A stretch of 64,000 nt of DNA from Dactylis glomerata (taxonomy: Eukaryota > Streptophyta > Magnoliopsida > Poales > Poaceae). The notes beneath the pieces are model-generated. The model made no database searches and was not told the origin of the DNA. It saw only the letters and a program-made list of their open reading frames with translations. The position numbers and the translations under genes are program-made. This document shows, piece after piece, positions 52,326-63,197 of this stretch (position 1 is the first letter of the stretch; every line of letters starts with the position of its first letter). The stretch lies in NCBI GenBank assembly GCA_007115705.1, contig QXEO01000531.1, forward strand, positions 16,045,464-16,109,463, written 5' to 3'.

Positions 52326-54484
52326 TTTCACATGGTACCTCTCCATCCTAATGTAGCAGTACTGAAAGTTGTCAGAGTTATAATAGGGAAGAATGTAAAT
52401 CCACACCAAGGAAAGATTTAAAGAAAATGCATGTACATTCAACAGTACTGTTTTCTTCTTTGGGTCAATAGTTTGTAAAGATGGTATAAAAAAATAGATC
52501 AAATAATTGGACATTCTTACTGAGCATACTATCACGTGAAAAAGTCAACATGGCTATGGACCAATAGAACCTTATAGTTTAACATTTGAAATGTCTCTAT
52601 GTAACTCTTCAGATATTCTCAATCTTTTTCGCATCTTTACCATTTGAAATGTCTCTGAGTAACTCTCTTCAGATTTTCTCAATCTTTTGGGCACCTTTAT
52701 ATCAATGAAAGAGTCCATACCCGACCATATGAGAGGACCAAAAACTTTTGCCCCAAGCCTCCAAAGAGATTCCACATCTGCAAAATCAAAACTGAATTTG
52801 CATTAAATTTGTGGAGCATTTTTTAGTGAAATAGTGAGGCACCATTGTAATACTTGTTTGAAATAGGCAGAACATAACTCCTGACTATCTCTGTAAGTTA
52901 GAAATTAAGCTAAGAGTACATGTAAGTACATAAATTGAACTAAGTAGGTAGTATATGAATCCATACTTTCATATTGATCGATACCTTGAAATTTTGGTTA
53001 ACTGGAATTAAAGTAATGCCTTTGTTAACTTTAAAATTAGGAACCTTCAGTAAAAGGTAGTTCTAAAGTCGAACACTACATCTTATCCAGTATAAATGTA
53101 ATAAAAGGGTATTACTGCACAGAAACTAACAATAACATAGGAGTATGGGTTCGTGTACATCAGGCCTGCAATGGTGAAGCAAGAACGCAGAAATAACAAA
53201 ACGACATTGTTGACACAATTCATATATGTCATGAAGCTTCTTAGCTTCACCCTAAGAGAAAATAATTTGTTTTAAATAACATTAGGTCCAAAACTAAACA
53301 TTAGGCACATCAGCACATGCTATTTGGATCTCATGTTGTTCAACACCTTTATGGAATGATTAGTTGGAATTAAAAGAATGCTATCTGACCTTTCCCAATG
53401 ATTTATTCTTTTTAAAGATGGCAAAAAACATATGGACAAATTACTGTATTTTTAAAACTGTATCACCTTACGGAAATTATCATAAGCATTGATGCAAATA
53501 TGAAAATCTAAGTTCAGAGATATGAAATACATACATCCAGAAGCATGAAAAAAAAATCCAAGGTCAGACATTGGTGGATCCAAATCACCTTGGCAACGCA
53601 AAGAAAACTGACCTTTCATCAAATGATTTTCCCCCACTGAATCTTACATAGACATTTCAGTTGTATTTCTATACAAAAAAATGAAAATAGCACAGTTAAG
53701 TATGTCTCCATATGACTACAATGAAGCATCAAATCTGAAGAAAATAAAGTCTAGGAACATTATATTTTGATAATGAAACTCACATCCCTATTACATTACT
53801 GCAGCGCACAGAAATAGGAAAATGTCAAATCCAATAGTGCAACCAAAGGAATATTTTGATAATGAGCGCAAGCCTTTTTATTCTCCATCTGTACAACATA
53901 CTACAGGCCAAATACAGTTGATGGAACTCCACTCTCCATCTATGAACAAAATTTGACACTCCTTTGTTTTCACATAAGTAAGAAGACTAAGTTCCCATGG
54001 TAGCATAACCATGCCTTGTCAAATGAACTATCAATACAACTGCCTCCACGCCTGATTACTTCTGAGATCTTTCCAGTTCCTATGAATTACCTTTGAGTAA
54101 CAATGAGATTAGTACACGGAGAATTTTGATCATTCTTTTTATATTAGCAAAATATAAAGAAAAGTATTTTTATATATTTTAAATGACTAATACTTAGAAC
54201 CAATAAACACCATAATCAATATACACATGATGAATACTGAGGGGATAAAACACATGTTTGTATCTCAAGGCACTTCTACGAAGCTTATAAAAAAAGATCC
54301 GGAATAGCTTCAGTATGTTTATCATAACCTTGCTTGATTGGTTAGATTATGTTCCAGTAACTCAGTAAACAAGTGATGCTACTTATCTCTTTGACGTCCT
54401 TTTATTAGATCTACTATCCACAAAATCCACGAAGGGGATCAATGGAGAAACGAATAGAAAATAAGACACTGCAAATACAATATC
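52326..54484. other. Mostly non-coding, AT-rich
   Basis: No transposon ends or long ORF apart from the exon-like piece at 52572-52775. Could be introns of a minus-strand gene starting near 55.2 kb. Nothing conserved was recognised. Confidence 0.4.
52572..52775 (-). pseudogene. Possible terminal exon, unrecognised, with internal repeat
   Basis: Minus frame after a TTGCAG acceptor-like site reads VESLWRLGAKVFGPLIWSGM, then KVPKRLRKSEE and ending SNVKL stop. A ~58-bp direct repeat (52584-52641 and 52642-52700) gives two KRLR-x-SEE-x8 units. There is no recognised family. Whether it is joined to the GC-rich start at 54.5-55.2 kb is unknown. Confidence 0.3.
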
Positions 54485-55250
54485 TTACCATACGAAATTA
54501 TTTCTGCAATTATGTAAGCACAAAATACTAATGAGATATTTAGAAATCCAAACACCTAACGGTAGATGCAAATGGTGGCATAAATATGCAGAGATTGGTT
54601 TCATTGTCTTGGGTTGATCAAGAGCAGTGCTTGTCTGAAAACCTTCAACATATGATAGTTCATGGGGGAAGGAGATTCGCGGGTACGGATGGATGAAGCG
54701 GCGGCTAGGAACCGTAGCAAGGCTTGGCAGGAAGAAGAGACGGGCTTGGCCAGATGGATGCGGGGATGGCCGCAGAGTTAGAAAGAGGGAGGCGGCTTCG
54801 CTCGCCGTTCCCCACCGCCGACAGCACCCGCTGTTCTCCACCTCCATAGACAGAGAAAGGGAGGACAGGCTAGGAAGGTGAGAGAAACAGAAGAGACCAG
54901 ACAAAGAGATGAGAGGACGTCCTGGCCTTTCCCATCACCTGTGAGTCGCTGCAGCCTCCGCCGCCTCCCTTTTCCGGCCTGTATCCGTCCACCACCGCTT
55001 TGCTCCCCTCCGCCGGCCTCCACCAAGTCACTGCTGCCCCCTCCGCTCCGCTCCTTGAGCTCGCCTTTGATCCGACGGCGACCTCCCGCGGGCTGGGCGG
55101 TCGGTCCGGCCGTCCGGAAGCAGGCAGAGGCGTCGGGTGTGGGCGGCAACTCAACCCTAGAGAGGTTGGAGAGGAGAAAGAAGATCGGACCTAACAGACG
55201 GCCTAGATCATCTAAGAAGAAGATCCAACGGTGGAAAATGCACACGTCGG
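54485..55250 (-). other. GC-rich island resembling the 5' end of a minus-strand gene
   Basis: Minus-strand sequence has CTCTCTAGGGTTGAG (a common grass 5' UTR start), then Gly/Arg-rich open frames and a CAG|GTGATG donor-like site near 54942. A later ATG at 54847 opens 120 codons (MEVENSGCCRRWGTASEAAS, Ser/Pro/Arg-rich, organelle-targeting-like) ending close to a TG|GTAAGA donor at 54489. Two overlapping minus frames are open, so the start is not decided. The upstream side (55190-55250) has the GATCCAACGG type of word common before grass genes. Product not recognised. Confidence 0.4.
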
Positions 55251-56240
55251 GATAGCCTCAGCACACGCGGTCAGGACTACGCTTAAAGCTTGTAGTAATG
55301 GCAGCTAGCGCGCACACAGCTAACACACACTAAAATCATGTCGGTAAGTTTTTGTATGCATACATAAAACTAAAGCTCTGAAGATGATTTCTATAAACTG
55401 TAATACACCATTGCTCTGACATTGATGAACCGAGTCGTACACAAATGCTCCTTCAAATCATTGACAGAGAAGCGTTAAAAGAAAGTTGAACCTGCAGAAT
55501 TTGATTGCCTTCAAGTTGAAGCTGCGGAATTTATTTGCCTTCAGTCAACTATAATGTACATGCAATATATACATTTTCTAGTATCAATTTCTTCGTAACT
55601 GCGAGGGAAAACTAAAAGATTTAAGAAAAGATCAAGTGAATAGAGCTTACCTAGTCTGAAAAATCTACAGCTATAGCTATGTCCACAAATAAATACTCAT
55701 ACGGGCTAGCCCAGTTATGTCCACAAATTTGAAATGTATGCAAGCACACCATGATCTGGCAAACATACCACATACTGATTGCAACCTCTTTATAAGCTAT
55801 GCTTTATACAAACGACTAAATATTGACTCTAACTTCTAATCAAAACTACCTATCAAACAGAAATCTACAACCCTTTATGCAGTGGTTAACAACTCTGAAA
55901 ATCAAGGAAAATAAAAGAAAGATAAATATACAAAACTCAGTATAACATTAAATTTACCTGATATTTTCTTTTCCACTAAAGGTAGAACCCAAACTTCCCT
56001 AAAAGGACCCTTTTAGTTTCCTCACCTCTGACCGGATCAAAGAGATGCATGATAGGTTTTGGAAATAATATTCAGGGAGATTGGGAACATAAGAATATGC
56101 TTAGAATACAAATAATGAGGTAAAAATTAATTTCCCTCAGTTAGTACACCTATACACTGTTTTCTAATCTTATATTTACTAATTGGAGGCACCGTAGGAG
56201 GCTCCATATTAATCCTAGAGGTTATTAAATTATGTCCATC
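55251..56240. repeat. Non-coding with a 30-bp tandem duplication
   Basis: AT-rich. Two 30-base units at 55485-55514 and 55515-55544 (GTTGAA-CTGC-GAATTT-ATTTGCC type) differ by about four bases. Nothing else seen. Confidence 0.6.
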
Positions 56241-56316
56241 CAATTAACCGATGATGCCTCTAAAGCCGTTGGATGAAGTCCTTATCCTCCCACGCGACAA
56301 GGTGTCGGAATGAAGC

Positions 56317-56582
56317 GTGACTCCTATTTCCATGTCGTCCTTCCCCCATCACGCTAGGGCAATTAATCCAGCAGCCTTTTACAATTTCGTGGCGATCTCG
56401 CAGGTTCGCACAAGCGACTACGTTAATCCTGGTAATAATACAATTGTTGCACCTGGTGCAAGATCGATCCATAGAAAAAGTAGTCGTCGTCCTGTAGGCA
56501 CATGCCCACGTGCGAGGCGGCCGACAGCAGTGGCCAATCGTGCAGGCTATATCGATCTGCTAAATAGTCAAGCTGATCTCAG
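56317..56582 (+). other. Exon-like stretch, unrecognised
   Basis: A plus frame of about 89 codons (ARAINPAAFYNFVAISQVRT..., RRPTAVANRAGYIDLLNSQA) ends at a CAG|GTACGT donor-like site at 56582. The region is moderately GC-rich compared with its flanks. No family recognised and no promoter or downstream exon found; it could be chance. Confidence 0.25.
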
Positions 56583-56639
56583 GTACGTACTGCACTTCTT
56601 TCTCCTAATCAGATCCATAAGCTAATCAGATCCATAAGC

Positions 56640-58027
56640 TGCTCACGATGTTTATTGTCTGACGTGCTGATTTGAGCCATGCAGATCTCCCACTGATTGC
56701 TTGGTGTTATCCCCATGGTGCAAAGGTAAAGTTCCTCTCCATGGTTTACCCAGGTTAATTTATATAAGATTATTTTTCTTAATGGTGATACTCATGTCCT
56801 CCCTGTTGCATCCCTGCATACATTTTCCAAGCATTATCAGCACGTAGCTTGACCAATATATACGTAGGATGTTTGAACACCTCTAGATAAGAGTCATAAC
56901 AATCTAGGAACTATGAAGATACAAGAATACTGTAAAAGGTCTCTAGAGGTAACGACCAATCAAATTAACACATCTTAGGTTGAGATAAAGAAAAATTAAA
57001 CAAGGAGCTCAAGCCTTATACGTTTCTTCTTCTTCAGGCTAATAAGATTGATCTCAAGCTGGCATCAATTTGCAGGAGCCAGACAAAACTCGCTCATGTC
57101 GGACAGAATAAAACAGTGTTTTATTTATGTTGAAAGGAAATGCTCTGGAGAGGTGGACTAGGAAGAGCCTGCGCTTGGTGTACTCAAATCCATTTTATTC
57201 TTTCATCACTCAATAGTTTCTTAAATTAATCCATTGGCAATATTATTACGAAAAAAGTATATCTTAATAATAAAAATTGCAGGTTTTTAGTAATTATTGG
57301 TTGGCTGGTACAAATCCTCACATTTGATAGTGGTAACTTCGGAAGGACCTGGCTTGCGTATACGAATGATCAACGTCGGTAGGTTTGTTTATCAAATAAT
57401 TGTTCATATACATCTACAGCTCATTACATTAAATTTAAGAATCAAAATCTATAACTTCTTCTTTTTTGGTACGGTATTAGTTTTGCAAGTTGATCCGAAT
57501 TTGGTGTACATAGGGTATTTGACGCAGGTGCTCAGATCATAATTATATACAGCTTCCAGATAGGCCTCCTTAAGATAAATACTATTTTTTGTTGACTTTT
57601 GTGCATCTCAACTAATATTATTTTTCACCCATTTCAACATTATAATATAATCGTTCCAATCGATTATAGTTTTTGTTGTGGTATTGTATATGCAAATCAT
57701 CCAATTTATCGACTTCAATTTGTAGCATCCAAATTTTTGTGGTTATTTCAAGCTCAAATGAAATTTTCCAGAAGGAATTATAACAGGTGTACCAACGTAG
57801 GTACCATGTGGACACGCAAGCAAGCAAGCAAAAGAGAGAACAAGCTCAATAGGTGTAAAATCTAGCCCATATTTTGTGGGTCGAAGTTATCTTTTTTATA
57901 GCTTTTATTGTTAAATTGAATAAATATTTGTAGAAACTTATGTACGAACGCAATTGATTTCTAAACTATAGAGCTTACAACGGTCCGCGTGATGATATTT
58001 GACCTTTCCAGCCATGCTTTGTATATT
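56640..58027. other. No gene seen
   Basis: AT-rich sequence with short chance frames only. Confidence 0.5.
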
Positions 58028-58677
58028 TCTCTCTTACTATACTAATAAAAATACACTCCTTCAAAGTTTTTATGTTCAATCTAGAAAAGAGAGCATATAT
58101 ACCAAATAATTTGAAAGACACTCTTGGGCACTAGGTCGGACAACAGAAGCCTAATGGTGTGGTTCTGGTGTATATATGGTGATGGGTTAGCGTGTGATGA
58201 AGAAGTTTGTCCAAAATAATGTTGTGGTTCCGTTGTTCACTTTCCTAAGCAAGCCAAGCAACACACACATATAATCCTATGGCAAAATAAAAATTGCAGT
58301 ACACCTTTTTTAAATATGTTGTACCCATCTGATATACTTACCAAAGTACTATTTGTCGCATAGATGTGTGTGTGTTGAAACAATTTTACATTTGTCGATT
58401 TCATTTGACCAGGATCACGCATATTACCATGTGATAAGGGAATTAATAAATATGTGAGCAGAAGGAGCTCTTCTTTCTTCAGTTTGTCATGATTTGCATA
58501 TAAAGCATGCAAATCTACAATTGCATTCTTCATCACCTCTTATTTCAAATTTAGGTGTTTTGGAGGCATCAAGCATCCAAGCATACAGAATGTCTCTCTC
58601 ATAATTTCTCACCATAGAGATGCTCAATAAAAACATCATAAATGTTACCCCGTGCGGATGCACGGGTTGATGACTAG
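58028..58677 (+). mobile_element. Probable small non-autonomous Helitron
   Basis: The 3' end is clear: hairpin CCCGTGC-GGAT-GCACGGG (58649-58666), seven bases, then CTAG (58674-58677) followed by T. A 5' end of grass type, TCTCTTACTATACTAATAAA, occurs near 58030. The base before it is not the expected A, so the exact start is uncertain. About 650 bases with no Rep/helicase coding, so it would need proteins from another Helitron. Confidence 0.7.
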
Positions 58678-59468
58678 TTATGCAATAATTAATTTTGAAC
58701 AAATCACATTCAGATATCTCAACACAACCCAGTCATAACACTACAGTGTGATTGACACACCAGTCTGCCTAGCAAACTACTAATTTTACCCTATGGACAA
58801 CAAGTAGAAGGGAACATGGATTTACCAAATAAATGTTTCTTCTCCTAACTAAAAGAAGTGCATGAGCCATTACATGTTTTCTGTTTTATTAGATGGTTGA
58901 TATATGTATCGACCATGTGTGACTCATGATGTAATCTTTTATAAGACTTAAACTCTCAATAAATTAATAAAGGGCTGCATGCATCAAACGATGAAGAGGC
59001 TGGAGCTATGTCTCCATTTAAAAAAATGAAAGAAGTGCATGCTGATGATCACGCAGATACAGCAGAAATGGCTGGCTCTTACAGGCGCTGCGAGAAGACA
59101 TGTAAGTTTAGGAAACTAAAACACAACAGCTAAATGCTCAGGGCAACTTGATTACTCACAGGCATTTTTTTTTGAACATATGACATGCACATGAAAGAGT
59201 GATACATAAGGAAAAGGAGGAACATCGCCAAGAGAAGTCCTAACAGTACTAATGAATAATTAATCATTTCAAATAAGAAATTTAGCACAAAATAGCACAT
59301 ATATAAGACCTTGGGATAGTACTAACAATAATCACACTCTAAAGTTAGTATTTCCTGATATCATTAATACCCTATAACAATAGCTTACCATGTAATTGTC
59401 AAGCTTCATGCACTAGCCAACGCAACCAAAAGTCCAAACTGATGGAAAGGGCTAGGCAATTCACTTAT
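58678..59468. other. No gene seen
   Basis: AT-rich stretch between the Helitron 3' end and the gypsy LTR. The bases CTTAT just before 59469 are the likely target duplication of the gypsy element; the other copy is beyond the window. Confidence 0.5.
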
Positions 59469-59802
59469 TGACAAGGGTATAGTTAATAAAGCCCGTTAGT
59501 TGAGTACCCCTGAGGCCCGATAAGCTAGGCCCAATTGTAATGATAGTCGAATACGAGTTGTTACCGTATGTCGATATTGTAATCTGTATCGTACCCTACC
59601 CGATCCTCGAGACCTGGCCACCTATATATAGGGGCCAGGAGGGGACGGTGTGGGGCAGATTGAAAGAAAGCCAGGTTGAACACCCAAGTTTACTTTCGAT
59701 ACACACCTATTTCGACTAATCTTACCTTCGAGTTCATCCGACGCCCTATCTCCCCGATCCTAAGTCCTTCATCTAGGACATTTGTCGAGTTAACCCTCGT
59801 CA
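59469..59802 (+). repeat. 5' LTR of the Tat-type element (334 bp)
   Basis: Ends TGACAAGGGT...ACCCTCGTCA form imperfect inverted termini. TATA box CTATATATAG at 59622-59631. Two bases separate the LTR from the primer-binding site. Confidence 0.8.
59623..59630 (+). promoter_or_regulatory. TATA box of Tat-type LTR
   Basis: TATATATA about 170 bases before the LTR end, between short G/C-rich complementary words (GGCCACC / GGGGCC). Confidence 0.65.
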
Positions 59803-59804
59803 AT

Positions 59805-59822
59805 TGGCGCCGACCGTGGGGA
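59805..59822 (+). promoter_or_regulatory. Primer-binding site of Tat-type element
   Basis: TGGCGCCGACCGTGGGGA, close to TGGCGCCGTCTGTGGGGA used by Tat/Ogre gypsy elements. Located two bases after the LTR. Confidence 0.85.
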
Positions 59823-59839
59823 TCTTGGGCGTTGGAATC

Positions 59840-62800
59840 ATGAATTCGACGGCTTTTTCGCTTTTAGCCAACAGCAGTTCAGAAGTCGACAGAAGTCAAG
59901 AGACGGAACTAACCATTGGAAGTTTGAGCATCCTCATCGGGCCATCAGGTTCGTCTCACCTTTCGGATCCGACGAAACAAGATCAAGATCCGTCGGCAAA
60001 AGAGCCCGAAACAACAGCAATGATGGAATATTCTGAAGGCTCTTCCAGCGAAGTAAACTCGCCGGTCAGCCCAGAGGAAGTGCAAAAAGAAAAGATCACA
60101 GAAGACAACGAAGAAAAGGAAAATTTTGACGTAGAAGTCTAACTCGAAGATCTCACGATCTGCCTCGACGATACCACAGACAAGTCAGCAGATACATGGA
60201 AGACAGGATTAGAGCTTTCTGAAGACAGTGACTCGATCTTCTCAAGCTTCAAGGGTAACATCGGCAAACAATGCCAGGTGCTCGCCATTATAGGAGATAA
60301 TTCAGAAGAATTCGACAAAAACGACAACCCAGTATTAAACCCAGCAAATATTGACAGAGGAGCAAATCATCTAGCAGAAGGGCAAACACCAGAATCCCTC
60401 GGAAGCAGGGAAAAAATTCGACTATCAGTCGACGAATGGAGGATAATAAGAGAAGCCGTAGAACACGGCACGCCAATACCATCAAATTCTAGTAAAGACA
60501 TGCTTTTGGGGTATCACTACGCCCTAAGGCAGCAGGCCAAGCAATTAGCAAAGGAGAAAGCAGAGATACAAAGAAGAAAAGATTCAGCCATTGCAGCTAG
60601 CGAGGCTGCTCGAAAAGCACGGAGCAACGCATCACACAGCAACGCAAGGAAAAATCGTCGACGCGGTTCAAGGTACGATAACCTCGAGTATTCTGACAGG
60701 CAAAGTATTTCCAAAAACCTCGACTCGTCCTTCCTATCGGTCGACGAGCAGGGAAACATCCTGCCAAAAACTCCTGAAGCAGCACTAGTGGCAGCACAAG
60801 CATACCTACTTACAACTCGACCAAGTCCAGGAGATCCTAGAGAACATATGCATAGAGCAGCACTGAACGGACTCAACATGGTGGGCCACAAGCTATCAGC
60901 AAAAGGAGAAGAAGCACATCACCACAAGGAAGTGCACAAAGCAAGGTCACCTCGCCGTCACAATAGTCCTCGGCGCAGAAGCAGCAAACATCGATCTCAA
61001 TCGCCATCACCAAAGCAGCATGGAGGAACCCGAAGATCATGATCCCCAAATGAAAAACGCGACTATGAAGACGATGAAAAAGAGATGGGGGCATCATGCT
61101 TTACCCGCAGGGTTCGCACAACTCCGGTTCCCAAGGGATTCAAACTACCCCATGATCAGCAAAAATACGACGGATCACAAGAACCACAATCATGGCTCGC
61201 AGATTATTTACAAGCAGTTCAAATATTGGGAGGAACTAAGGAAACAGCTATGCAAAGTTTGCAATTACACCTCACCGGCGCAGCAAGGTCATGGTTAAGC
61301 AAGCTAGAAAAAGAATCTATTGGAAGCTGGGAAGACCTCACAAAGCAATTCACAAGCAACTTCAGGTCGACATACAAACGACCAGCATCAATAGAAGAAG
61401 TCAAAGCATGTGTACAACAATGCGACGAGACATTGCGAGCATACATTCAAAGGTGGAGCATTATCAAAAACTCAGTAGTCAAAGTTTCAGATGAAAGAGC
61501 AATAGACGCGTTCATCATCGGATTAAGACGAAGAGACCTAGTCGAAGAGATGGGCAGAATCAAGCCGAAAACAGTGTCAGACCTCATGGACACAGCAAAC
61601 AGGTTCGCAGACGGAGAAGATGCGTGCAACAACAAGCGGACGCGATCTCCAGAGGACGACAGAAGAAACAGATATGAAAGTCAAAGGAGACGATCTCGAA
61701 ACTATGACACTTACGGCTCGCATAGCCAAGTCGCCGCAGGATATAAAGACAACAGCTATCAAGGAAATGATCGCAGAAGTTCGGGATATAGAAGCTACGG
61801 AAAGGAAGACTATAAGAAGTTCCCTATAAGGGAATCCAGAGAGTATAACCCATCACCAGAAGATATGCTCAACGGGCCCTGTCATATGCACTCAGTGTTC
61901 GTCGACGGGAAACAAGTATCAAGGCACGCAATGAAAGACTGTACAACATTCTTAAAACTGCAAGAAGCAGCAATAAATAAGCAAACCGAAGCAAGGCGAC
62001 AAGGATTCGAAGGAAGTAACAATCCCTCGACAAAGCAGCAAGGAAACAATGGAGCGCCTCAAGGACAAGATCAGCAAAACCAGGGACAGGACGACGACGA
62101 AGGGTATGTACCATCAAAAGGACACATCATATCAATGATACAACCTGTACCGAAGTCGAACAAAGAGGAGAAGAGCATAACTCGACAAGTCAACTTAGCA
62201 GTCATATCACCTCCAGCAGCAACGGAGTATTTGCACTGGTCAGAGCAACCAATAGAGTTCAACAGAGAAGACCATCCTATAACAGTACCTCGGCCGGGAA
62301 ACGCGCCTTTGGTACTCAAAGCTCAAATCGGCGCGTATGATGTCGACAGAATATTCATGGATGCAGGGAGTGGAATTAACTTGATATACGCGAAAACACT
62401 CCGAGCAATGCATATATCACTAGAGTTCCTAAAGCCAACAGATTGTTCCTTCCATGGAATCGTACCAGGAAGTGCCAATTACCCGTTGGGTCGAATATCA
62501 CTCAATGTTTGCTTCGGCAACCGACAAAACTACAGAAGAGAAAGACTAGACTTCGAAGTCATGGACTGGCCATCGCAATATCACGCGATCCTCGGACGAC
62601 CCGCGTTTTCGCGATTCATGGCAGTGCCTCACTACACATATTTGGTACTTAAAATGCCAGGACCAAAAGGAATAATCACAGTGAAAGGAAGTTTTGAAGT
62701 TTCAGATCTCTGCGACAGGGAATTCCACAAGATGGCGCAAAATTTTGGCGTAATAGCCAACCATGCAGAAAAGGCAAAGAGCGCGACTACAGAAGGCGTC

Positions 62801-62908
62801 AAGCTACTCGAAGGATGCGTCGCGGAGCACGAAACGAAGAAACCACGAATAGGAACATCAGGAGAAGACACAGGCGCAGAGGAAAAAGGGAAAGCCACGA
62901 CGACATAA
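59840..62908 (+). pseudogene. Tat-type gag-protease, two in-frame stops
   Basis: One frame of 1,023 codons from ATG 59840 to the stop at 62906-62908, interrupted only by TAA 60140-60142 and TGA 61040-61042 (the latter likely from CGA). The N-terminal ~400 residues are acidic then basic, Arg/Ser-rich before 61040. The retrotransposon gag domain spans about 61130-61610 (FKLPHDQQKYDG, WLADYLQ, AARSWLSKLE, RAYIQRW). A Cys/His region CHMH-x14-H-x3-DC lies at 61877-61942 instead of a classical knuckle. The aspartic protease has D-A-G-S-G at 62360-62374 and the downstream ILGRPAFSRFMAVPH. The protease triad reads DAG where many have DTG or DGG. Ends KGKATTT with no RT. Confidence 0.88.
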
Positions 62909-63197
62909 GCATCATAAAGACAATAGAGTAGAACAATAAAGGCTGTAAAAGCCACGAGTCATACCAGGGGCAATGCCCTCTAGATCCAGAACACAGGTCA
63001 CAGGCCGGATCTCTTGGGTCACCCCATGTATCTTACATTAAAAGTATAAATAAAGACAAAGCGTTCCTCATATTCGAGTTTACGAGTCTTTTAAAGAGAA
63101 GATGCGGCAAACGCACGAACCATACAAATACGCCCTGAGAATAAATTTCAGACATATAAGTCGCGAAATACATAAACTCTCGCGTTCCACATACACC
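62909..63197. other. Non-coding gap between gag-protease and antisense ORF
   Basis: Contains AATAAAGGCTG and ATAAATAAAGAC words that could serve as poly(A) signals for a sense gag-protease RNA, lying just before the convergent stop of the antisense ORF at 63198. Confidence 0.45.

Noticed and set aside
52326..59468. A hidden cellular operon-like or defence system
   Set aside because: The region shows only scattered exon-like pieces, a solo LTR border and a small Helitron; no set of linked genes could be supported.
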